A stretch of DNA of 64,000 nt from Duganella sp. Root336D2 (GTDB lineage: Bacteria > Pseudomonadota > Gammaproteobacteria > Burkholderiales > Burkholderiaceae_D), in assembly GCF_001425005.1 (NCBI RefSeq), contig NZ_LMDB01000008.1, positions 24,886-88,885 of the forward strand, read 5' to 3'. Under the pieces are notes generated by a model that did not search any database, was not told the DNA's origin, and saw only the letters and a list, made by a program, of their open reading frames with translations. A program made the translations under genes and the position numbers. This document shows, in pieces, positions 1-6,808 of this stretch (within the stretch, counting starts at the first letter, position 1; the number at the start of each line of letters is the position of its first letter).

Positions 1-757
1 CCACAGTGGCGCGGTAGGCGGCGGCCAGGCGCTGCTTGTCGGCATCGCTGAAGCCGGCAGGGAACCTGGTCACCGGCGTGAAGTAGATGTTCTTTTCAGG
101 CGTTTCGCTGACCAGCTTCTGGAACTGCGGCAGCGCGGCAAGCATGATGGCTTTCGGCTGGGTGATGCCCTTGGCCATGCCTTCCTTCATATTGGCGATG
201 GCCTGGTCGATCCAGCCTGGCAGCTGGTTCAGGCGGCTCAGGTATGCCTCGTATTCCTTGACCGTGGTCAGTGGCTGCGAAGCGTCGCCGCCGGAGAAGT
301 TGGCCAGGGTGACCGGCATGCTGCTCATATGCTCGATCGGCAGCAGGTGCTCCGGGAACGGCTCGTAGGCCAGGTAGGTCTTCAGCTCGAAGGCCATCAC
401 GTCGTAGCTGATACGGTCGCCGCGATCGAGCTGGGCGCGCGGGATCGCCTGCAGGCGCTTGGTGAAGTTGCGGTACAGGTCGAACTGCCTGGCGCGCGAG
501 GCTGGCCAGATGGCGGTGCCGATCTGGTCGTCGAAGCGGTTGTCGCCGTTCTGCGTCGCGCCTACCGGATCGAACTTGGCGATGGCATCGTAATACTCGT
601 CGGCCAGCGCCCAGAACTGCTTCTTGGCCGCCTCATTGCTCCTGGCCGGAGCTTTCTCTACCGCCGCCGGCTTGGCTGCGGCAGCATTGGCGTGGACAGG
701 GGCATAAGCCAGCAAAACGGCCGCCGCCAGCGCGCCGAGGGTAATACGATGTTTCAT
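1..757 (-). CDS. DUF885 family protein, exported (partial, C-terminus off window)
   Basis: This reverse-strand reading frame stays open from an ATG at 757 to the left edge, giving about 252 visible residues of a longer protein. The N-terminus (MKHRITLGALAAAVLLAYAP, then VHANA) is a clear Sec signal peptide, so the product is predicted to be periplasmic or surface-exposed. The mature part resembles DUF885 proteins: an early region with FWALADEYYDA and FDPVGATQNGDNRFDD, then ISYDVMAFELKTYL. DUF885 proteins are usually about 600 residues and are thought to be metal-dependent hydrolases, but the presumed catalytic part lies outside the window. The function therefore cannot be tested here. The gene is divergent from the cupin gene at 855. 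Confidence 0.8.
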   Translation of the reverse strand, partial: MKHRITLGALAAAVLLAYAPVHANAAAAKPAAVEKAPARSNEAAKKQFWALADEYYDAIAKFDPVGATQNGDNRFDDQIGTAIWPASRARQFDLYRNFTKRLQAIPRAQLDRGDRISYDVMAFELKTYLAYEPFPEHLLPIEHMSSMPVTLANFSGGDASQPLTTVKEYEAYLSRLNQLPGWIDQAIANMKEGMAKGITQPKAIMLAALPQFQKLVSETPEKNIYFTPVTRFPAGFSDADKQRLAAAYRATV

Positions 758-854
758 TTGTCTTGATCCGGGTAAATGAAGGAGCGACAAGCATAGCCCA
801 GCGAGGCCGCTGCTACAATGTTGCAAGATCGCTCAACAAGAGGGAGGAAGCAGC

Positions 855-1325
855 ATGTCGTATCCGCACATCGTTCGGAAGGCCGCCGCGCAGGAAGCGG
901 AAGGCAGCTTTTCGCATCCCTGGAATCCGAACTCGGAAATCAGCGGTTCGCAGCTGTCGCGCATGGCGGGCTTGAAGCGCACGGGCGTCAGCATCGGCCG
1001 CCTCAAACCGGGCAAGGAGTCGTTCGCCTACCATCTGCACCATAACGAAGAAGAGTGGGTGTATATCCTTTCGGGGCGCGGCGTCGCACATATCGACGGC
1101 GAGGATTACCAACTGGAGCCGGGCGACTTCGTCGGCTTTCCCACGCCATCCAGGGCGCACCAGATGATCAACCGCGGCAGCGAGGACCTGGTCTACCTGA
1201 TGGGCGGCGAAAACCTGGCAAGCGAAGTGGCGGACTTCCCGCTGCTCGATCGCCGCATGGTGCGCACCGGCGACAAGATCAAGGTCTACAAACTCTCGGA
1301 AGGCAAAGACTTCGGGCCGCTATGA
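855..1325 (+). CDS. Cupin-domain protein
   Basis: A 156-residue single-domain cupin. The first cupin motif is visible as YHLHHNEEEWVYILSGRG (His-x-His-His followed by Glu), and the second as LEPGDFVGFP followed by AHQM, which together would make a metal-binding beta-barrel. Cupins of this size include sugar isomerases, dioxygenases and small-molecule binding proteins, and nothing here picks a substrate. There is no signal peptide, so it is probably cytosolic. An AGGGAGGAAG ribosome-binding site precedes the ATG. The stop codon overlaps the next start by 4 bases (ATGA), which implies translational coupling to the lipoprotein gene downstream. Confidence 0.8.
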   Translation: MSYPHIVRKAAAQEAEGSFSHPWNPNSEISGSQLSRMAGLKRTGVSIGRLKPGKESFAYHLHHNEEEWVYILSGRGVAHIDGEDYQLEPGDFVGFPTPSRAHQMINRGSEDLVYLMGGENLASEVADFPLLDRRMVRTGDKIKVYKLSEGKDFGPL

Positions 1326-1720
1326 CAAAATACCTGGCGATGATGATCGCAGCGGCGGCGATGGCCGGATGCGCAACGCAAACCGTGCCGCGCGGCTGCA
1401 GTGCGGAAAAATTCGAGGACTTCCTGCCGCGCTACATGAGCGACCGCCAGTTCGCGGGCGAGCGCACAGTGTTTCCCCTCGAATCGCTGGACAGAGCGGA
1501 CGAAAGGAAATCGCTGGTAACGCGCGAACAGTTTGCGGCGTCAACCCTGCTGGGAGACATGATCAAGGCCGATCACCTGTCGATCAGGCAGCAGGCCAAT
1601 GCGGGCGGCATGGAGCTGAACCTGTTGCGGCCGGATTCCGATTCGTTGACCTATTTCTACCGCTTCCGCCAGCAGGAAGGCTGCTGGTACCTGTGGCAAT
1701 TCGAAGATTCATCACTGTGA
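1322..1720 (+). CDS. Small putative lipoprotein, paralog of next gene
   Basis: A 132-residue protein starting with a hydrophobic leader that ends in AAMAGCATQ, a plausible lipobox with Cys at position 18, so it is probably lipid-anchored. The mature domain has the pattern FEDFLPRYMSDRQFA, then ...STLLGDMI, and a C-terminal YFYRFRQQEGCWYLWQFE. The next gene repeats the same layout (DAFLPRYQSDRMFA, QELLGDIV, YRFRLQGGCWELWQ), so the two are tandem paralogs, probably from a local duplication. I do not recognise a named family; the conserved C-terminal CW-LWQ motif is reminiscent of NTF2-like folds, but that is a guess. It overlaps the cupin gene by 4 bases. Confidence 0.75.
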   Translation: MTKYLAMMIAAAAMAGCATQTVPRGCSAEKFEDFLPRYMSDRQFAGERTVFPLESLDRADERKSLVTREQFAASTLLGDMIKADHLSIRQQANAGGMELNLLRPDSDSLTYFYRFRQQEGCWYLWQFEDSSL

Positions 1721-1724
1721 ACAT

Positions 1725-2147
1725 ATGCTGAGCAAGCGCGGAATGTTTTATATGTTGTTGGCGGGCGCCCTGGTCGGCGGCATGTGGTATTCGACGCGGC
1801 TGCTGCCGTCGCTGACCAAGGGCGTGCAAACCATGCGCAAGGGCTGCGGTCCGAAAGCGCCCGAATCGTTCGACGCCTTCCTGCCGCGCTACCAGTCCGA
1901 CCGCATGTTTGCCAATGCGCGTACTACCGATCCGCTGGAGAAGGTACTCAATGGCGCCGAAGGCCCGGCCACGACCATGGTGCCGCGCACCGAGTACCGC
2001 AGCCAGGAGCTGCTGGGCGATATCGTGAAGAAGCACGGCATGGCCGTGCGCCGCGAGGCAGGAAAGGCGGAGGTGGACGCCGGCCCGCTTACCTACCGCT
2101 TCCGCCTGCAGGGCGGCTGCTGGGAGTTGTGGCAGGCCGAGTCCTGA
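1725..2147 (+). CDS. Small membrane-anchored protein, paralog of previous gene
   Basis: A 140-residue protein with an N-terminal hydrophobic segment (residues about 7-28, MFYMLLAGALVGGMWY), which looks like a signal anchor rather than a lipobox. The C-terminal domain matches the preceding lipoprotein motif by motif (FDAFLPRYQSDRMFANAR, ELLGDIVKKHGM, RLQGGCWELWQ). The start lies 4 bases after the preceding stop, so the cupin and the two paralogs form a three-gene operon. One duplicate carries a lipid anchor and the other a membrane helix, suggesting placement in different membranes or loss of the lipobox. No function is known to me. Confidence 0.7.
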   Translation: MLSKRGMFYMLLAGALVGGMWYSTRLLPSLTKGVQTMRKGCGPKAPESFDAFLPRYQSDRMFANARTTDPLEKVLNGAEGPATTMVPRTEYRSQELLGDIVKKHGMAVRREAGKAEVDAGPLTYRFRLQGGCWELWQAES

Positions 2148-2150
2148 TCC

Positions 2151-4373
2151 TTACGCAGCGTCCAGCGACTCCGCACCGGTCATCAGCGATTCCACTGCGC
2201 GCTCGAACAGCGGCGAATACTCCACCGGCCGCAGGCTGCCATCGCGCATCGCCGCCAGCAGCGCGGCACGCGAGTACACCACTGGCGTGGAATGGTCTGC
2301 AGCCGTGAACAGGAAGCCGGCATTGCGCGCTGCGACTGCCCCCAGGCGCAGCGGCACGTAGCTGCCTTCGGACAGCAGTTCAAAGCCGTTGCCGGCCTGC
2401 GCCCATTGCAGCCATCCCTCTTCGTAGCTGGACACCGGAGCCAATGCCGGGTCGGGCTGCACCGTGGCCAACACGCCGTGCAGTGCAAACTCGGCGCTGA
2501 ACTGGGCCTGTGCCGGCAAGGCATCGGCATGGGTGGCGGCCACCAGTGCCGGCTGGCCGGGATCGATGGCAGCGAAACGCTCGCGCAGTCCCGCTACATT
2601 CATGCGTGGCGCGGTGGGCATCGGCATATTATTGGACAGCACGTCCATGTGCAGCGATACCAGCTGGTCCAGCGCCGTCTGCGCCTCTTTTTCGTTCATG
2701 CCGATCGTTGCCAGGCCGGCCCGCAGCTCGCGCCCCAACGCCGGCAGCATTTTCATCAGCACTGCACGCTCTTCCGGCAGGATCTTTTCCTGGGCGCTCC
2801 ACACCAGTTCCGGCAGCAGCTTGCCGTAGTCCGGCTCGCGGCCGTAGGTATGCACCATCACTTGCGCCCAGGTGCCGGTGATGAATTCCATCATGCGGCG
2901 GTCGACATTGACCGATTCGAGCTGGCCACGCAGGGCGTCGGCCAGGGCTGCCACGAACGGCGCCACTTTCACCGCGCGTTCGAAAGCCGGCATCGCGCGG
3001 TGCACGACCGGATCGCTTTCGCGCAGCAGGGATGCCACGAACCCGTCAAGCTCCAGGCTCGCTTCGGCGAACGCGGACGGGTCGTGCTCATACTGCTGCA
3101 GTACCTGGTTGACCAGCCGCTCCACTTCGCCCAGCAACGGCGGCATCAGCGGCGAATCGGCGCCGATGCCGACGGCCGCGCTGCCAATGCGGTCCAGCAG
3201 GTGGCGCGCAGGCAGGTGGGATCCTTGCAGCACCGCCAAGTCCTTCAGGGCGGCGCGCAGGAAGGGCGCATGCAGGCGGCACAGTTGCTCGCGTATTGGT
3301 TTGGGCAGCTGTTCATCGTTCAGGATGAACTCGAACAGCAGGCCGATCAGTTCCACCACGATGCGTTCCGAACCGTGCGGCAGGTTGGCCATCCGGTCGA
3401 GCAGGGCCAGCGGCGGCTGCAGCCCGCTGCCGGCATGTTCGCGCTGGAGTTGGCGCAAGGCGTTATCGAGCTGCACGCGCAAAGTGTTTTGCGGCTGCGG
3501 GGCGCTGCGCCGGAGGCCGGACGGATTGAACATGCTGAAGACCAGCTCCTGCAGTTCCGGCTTGGACGCCATGTTTTGCTGGCCCTGCAGGATGCTCGGC
3601 GGCGAATCCTGCTGGATTTCCTTTTGCACCGCGCCCAGTCGCGCCACGCGCTGGCGCATGCCAGCGTCGGCGTCGGCCTGCCCGGTTGCCGCGCGCTGCC
3701 AGGCCAGGCGATCCTGTTCCAGGCGGTTCAGCGCCGACGGGCGCGCTACCAGGCGCGAGCGAATGCCGCGCGATTCGAACACTTCGCGCAGTCGGGTGTA
3801 GAAGTCGCCCAGCTCCGCCGTCATGGCTTGCGACAGGGTGTCGAACAGCAGTTTGCTTTGCGCTTCGTCCGGCACCATGGCGTGCAGCGCGTCGTACAGG
3901 GAGCGCGCCAGCAGGTAAGGGCGGAACGGGTTTTCACGCTCGCGCACTTCGCTGTCGCCGTGCATCTGGGCGATGATCAGGTTGAGGTGGCCGAGACTGA
4001 GCTCGTCGGCGTCGCGCAGTTTCAGCAGCAGGCGCTCGACTTCGATCTGGCGCGTTACTACTTCGTCATCGATCAGGGTCAGGGTATCGGCGCTGAAGTT
4101 ATGCAGGCCGGTGCGCAAGTCGGTGTGCATGGTCTTCATGGCGCGCGACAGCAGGCCTGCGTAAGAGCGTTCCATGCGCGCGCGCATGGCTGCCCCCTGC
4201 TCGCGCAGGAAGACGCGGCTTGGCCCGGCGAGGCGCTGTTCCGCCGGCGGCGCTGTACGCAGGGCTTCGCCCAATACAACGTCAGCCTGGTCGGTCATCC
4301 GTTTGCACAATGTCGCAAAGCCGGTTTGCGCTTCTTCTAGGGCGAGTGCAAGCACCCTTTTCAACGTTTGCAT
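2151..4373 (-). CDS. DUF1631 family protein
   Basis: A 740-residue protein with no signal peptide or membrane helix, rich in charged amphipathic helices. It matches the length and general composition of DUF1631 proteins, which are widespread in Burkholderiales and have no established biochemical role. Recognisable stretches include EIQQDSPPSILQGQQN in the first half and a C-terminal LRLGAVAARNAGFLFTAADH segment that could bind a ligand; several homologues have a PilZ-like C-terminus, but I cannot confirm that here. It is convergent with the paralog pair at 1725, leaving only 3 bases between stop codons. The assignment rests on overall resemblance, not on a catalytic motif. Confidence 0.75.
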   Translation of the reverse strand: MQTLKRVLALALEEAQTGFATLCKRMTDQADVVLGEALRTAPPAEQRLAGPSRVFLREQGAAMRARMERSYAGLLSRAMKTMHTDLRTGLHNFSADTLTLIDDEVVTRQIEVERLLLKLRDADELSLGHLNLIIAQMHGDSEVRERENPFRPYLLARSLYDALHAMVPDEAQSKLLFDTLSQAMTAELGDFYTRLREVFESRGIRSRLVARPSALNRLEQDRLAWQRAATGQADADAGMRQRVARLGAVQKEIQQDSPPSILQGQQNMASKPELQELVFSMFNPSGLRRSAPQPQNTLRVQLDNALRQLQREHAGSGLQPPLALLDRMANLPHGSERIVVELIGLLFEFILNDEQLPKPIREQLCRLHAPFLRAALKDLAVLQGSHLPARHLLDRIGSAAVGIGADSPLMPPLLGEVERLVNQVLQQYEHDPSAFAEASLELDGFVASLLRESDPVVHRAMPAFERAVKVAPFVAALADALRGQLESVNVDRRMMEFITGTWAQVMVHTYGREPDYGKLLPELVWSAQEKILPEERAVLMKMLPALGRELRAGLATIGMNEKEAQTALDQLVSLHMDVLSNNMPMPTAPRMNVAGLRERFAAIDPGQPALVAATHADALPAQAQFSAEFALHGVLATVQPDPALAPVSSYEEGWLQWAQAGNGFELLSEGSYVPLRLGAVAARNAGFLFTAADHSTPVVYSRAALLAAMRDGSLRPVEYSPLFERAVESLMTGAESLDAA

Positions 4374-4465
4374 ATGCCAGATTCTATCGAAATGTTGCGC
4401 CCAACAGTCAACAATTTAACGGTCGAAAGTGTGTCAAAATGCAATTTTGACCGGAGTTTCCCGTA

Positions 4466-5095
4466 ATGCGTATCGCCTTAGTTGCTGCCCTGATGTTAAC
4501 CGCCTTGTCGTCCCGGGCCGATGTGGGCCTGGTGGGCACCCTGAAAGACAAGGCCCTGTTAGCGGTCAACGGCGGCGCACCACGGACTTTCCCGGTTGGC
4601 GCCACGCTACCTGATGGTAGCAGACTGGTTGGCGTAACGTCGGGCGAGGCAACTATTGAAGAAGGCGGCAAGCGTTATACCATCCGCCTGGGCGAGTACG
4701 CGGCATCCAAGGCAAATGGTGGCGGCAATTCGATGGTGCTGTCGCCCGATACGAACGGCCACTACTCGGTGGCTGGCGAGATCAATGGCGTGCCGGTGAA
4801 AATGATGCTCGATACCGGCGCTACGCTGGTGTCGATTCCTGCCGTCCTGGCCGACAAGATGGGCATCGACTACCGCAACAAGGGCCGCCGCGCCACCACC
4901 CAGACTGCGGCCGGCACGGCGCCGGTGTGGATTGTGAAGCTGGACAAGGTAAAGGTTGGCGATTTTGAATTCGCCAACGTGGATGGCTCCATCAACGAAG
5001 CCGGCCTGAACGTGATCCTGCTCGGGAATTCGGTCCTCAAGCGGCTTGATATGAAGACGGAGTCGGGGACCCTGACGCTGACAAAGCGTTTTTAG
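4466..5095 (+). CDS. Retropepsin-like aspartic protease (TIGR02281-type), exported
   Basis: A 209-residue protein with a Sec signal peptide (MRIALVAALMLTALSSRA). The mature part contains a retropepsin active-site motif, MMLDTGATLVSIP, inside the typical context GEINGVPVKMMLDTGA, and later a VILLGNSVLKRLD segment corresponding to the psi loop of single-domain aspartic proteases that act as homodimers. This matches the TIGR02281 clan AA family of bacterial retropepsins. It probably acts in the periplasm on an unknown substrate. Its 3' end overlaps the convergent HPP gene by 59 bp, so the last 19 codons are read on both strands. Confidence 0.85.
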   Translation: MRIALVAALMLTALSSRADVGLVGTLKDKALLAVNGGAPRTFPVGATLPDGSRLVGVTSGEATIEEGGKRYTIRLGEYAASKANGGGNSMVLSPDTNGHYSVAGEINGVPVKMMLDTGATLVSIPAVLADKMGIDYRNKGRRATTQTAAGTAPVWIVKLDKVKVGDFEFANVDGSINEAGLNVILLGNSVLKRLDMKTESGTLTLTKRF

Positions 5096-6227
5096 CATAC
5101 AGCGCAGCCACCACGTCCGATTGGGTCACGATGCCGGCAAAACGTTCTTCGTGATCGAGCACCGGAATGTGGTGGAAGCCTGAGTCGGCCATCAGCGGCA
5201 CCAGTTCAGTGATCGGCGTATCGATGCTGGCCGTGCGCGGGTGCCTCACCATGATCTGGCCGACCACTTCCGGCTTTTCCGAATGCGTGGTGCCGGACGG
5301 GCGCAGGAAGTCCAGCAGCTGGCGGCGCATGCCGTGGTAATCATCCAGTCCGCCATGCTTCATGAAATCGCTGGTGGTGACGATGCCGATCACGCGCCGC
5401 ACGCGGTTCAATACCGGCACCGCCGCAATGCGGTGCTGGCGCATTTCGCGCCAGGCATCGGCCAGCGGCGTTGCGAATTCCGCTGTCACCACGTCCTTCG
5501 ACATGATGTCGCCGCAGGTGATGATGCCGAAGCGGCGCTGGTAGGCGCGCATCTCGGTTTTCAGGAACAGCTCTTCCAGGTCGTCGCGGCTGATGTCCAG
5601 TTCCTGGTTGTACTGGCGCAGCACCGCGTCCAGGTCTTCCGGCTGGAAACCGAAGCGCACCGTCGGCACTTCATCCTTGGTCGCATGCGGGTTGGGGTGC
5701 GCCAGTTGCTGGCTGTGCGGATAGCGGCGCCCGGTCAGGTTGTTATAGGCGATGGCCGCGAGCACGATCAGCACGCAGTCCAGCAACACCGGACCCAAAG
5801 GCAGGCGGTAGCCCATGGCATGCACGGCCGGGCCGCCGATCACCATCATCAGTGCCGTGGCGCCGCCGGGCGGGTGCAGGCAGCGCAGCGCGAACATGGC
5901 GGCGATCGCCAGCGGCGTTGCCAGGGCGGCGGCCATCGGTCCCGGGCCGAAGAACTGCACGCAAACCACGCCCATCAAGCCGGACACCACATTGCCGCCG
6001 ATGACCGCCCAAGGCTGGGCCATCGGGCTGGCTGGCAGGCAGAACAACAGCACGGAAGAAGCGCCTATTGGCGCTACCATCCACATGACGTTCTCGCCCA
6101 GCAGGAAGTGGGCGACGAAGCTGGTTATCAAAAGGCCAAGCAAGGCACCGAAGCTGGCGCGCAAACGCTGGCGCTGGCTGGTATTGCTGCGGGCGGGAAG
6201 CAGTGAGAGAAGCACGGATTTCAGCAT
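5037..6227 (-). CDS. HPP family membrane protein with two CBS domains
   Basis: A 396-residue protein from the ATG at 6227 (MLKSVLLSLLPARSN). The first 160 residues hold five or so hydrophobic helices with the HPP signature (LRCLHPPGGATALMMVIGG). The C-terminal half has two CBS repeats, beginning CGDIMSKDVVTAEFATPL and VGQIMVRHPRTASIDTPI and ending in GIVTTSDFMKH and GIVTQSDVVAAL. HPP proteins include nitrite transporters of plastids and cyanobacteria; paired CBS domains usually bind adenine nucleotides and gate activity. The substrate here is unknown. A longer start at 6290 would overlap the Lrp gene, so the shorter start is preferred. The C-terminus overlaps the protease gene. Confidence 0.85.
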   Translation of the reverse strand: MLKSVLLSLLPARSNTSQRQRLRASFGALLGLLITSFVAHFLLGENVMWMVAPIGASSVLLFCLPASPMAQPWAVIGGNVVSGLMGVVCVQFFGPGPMAAALATPLAIAAMFALRCLHPPGGATALMMVIGGPAVHAMGYRLPLGPVLLDCVLIVLAAIAYNNLTGRRYPHSQQLAHPNPHATKDEVPTVRFGFQPEDLDAVLRQYNQELDISRDDLEELFLKTEMRAYQRRFGIITCGDIMSKDVVTAEFATPLADAWREMRQHRIAAVPVLNRVRRVIGIVTTSDFMKHGGLDDYHGMRRQLLDFLRPSGTTHSEKPEVVGQIMVRHPRTASIDTPITELVPLMADSGFHHIPVLDHEERFAGIVTQSDVVAALYAKNALSASGSPTPSSYQAA

Positions 6228-6258
6228 CCGGCCATTATCCCACGGTTGGCAGCTACTC

Positions 6259-6744
6259 TCAGCTACCGGCCCCGTGCGACACCAGGTCAAGCGGCAGGCT
6301 GGTGGTGTACTTGATCTGCTCCATCGAGAAGGCTGACGAAACGCCGGTCAACTGCGCGGCCTTGATCAGCTTCTTGTAAAAACGGTCATACCCTTCGATA
6401 TCGGTGGTCACCACCTTCAGCAGGTAGTCGATATCGCCGCTCATGCGGTGGAATTCCTGCACTTCCGGCAGCGCCACCACGGCGGCAGCGAACCTGGCGA
6501 GCCACTTTTCATCGTGCTGGCTGGTGCGCACGCTGACGAATACCGTCACCGGCAAGCCCGCCTTGCGGCGGTTGACGATCGCCACGCGGCGGTCGAAATA
6601 TCCATCCTCTTCCAGCCGCTTCAAACGCTTCCAGCAGGGCGTGGTCGAAAGGCCAACCTTTTCCGCCAGCTCAGCCACGGACAGCGTGCCGTCAACCTGC
6701 AGCGCGCCCAGGATCGCGTAATCGTAGCGGTCGAGATCATTCAT
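6259..6744 (-). CDS. Lrp/AsnC family regulator, DecR (YbaO)-like
   Basis: A 161-residue Lrp/AsnC-type regulator: N-terminal winged helix (AELAEKVGLSTTPCWKRLKR, about residues 23-42) and C-terminal RAM ligand-binding domain. It closely recalls E. coli DecR (YbaO), including TTPCWKRLKRLE and the unusual C-terminal EQIKYTTSLP. DecR senses L-cysteine and activates cysteine detoxification. The gene is divergent from a cysteine desulfurase-rhodanese fusion with only 64 bp between starts, which supports a cysteine-responsive role here. Both the family identity and the context are visible; the ligand is an inference. It sits 31 bp upstream of the HPP gene start and may be cotranscribed with it. Confidence 0.88.
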   Translation of the reverse strand: MNDLDRYDYAILGALQVDGTLSVAELAEKVGLSTTPCWKRLKRLEEDGYFDRRVAIVNRRKAGLPVTVFVSVRTSQHDEKWLARFAAAVVALPEVQEFHRMSGDIDYLLKVVTTDIEGYDRFYKKLIKAAQLTGVSSAFSMEQIKYTTSLPLDLVSHGAGS

Positions 6745-6808
6745 TTTTGTTTATATCGATATTTGGAATGCTTATTCTACATTAAGGCCTGTTTGAGGTA
6801 ATTTTGGA

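Noticed and set aside
2292..4340. A 682-codon forward frame opposite the DUF1631 gene
   Set aside because: Rich in Gln, His and Arg with no recognisable domain; the reverse frame fits a known family at full length.
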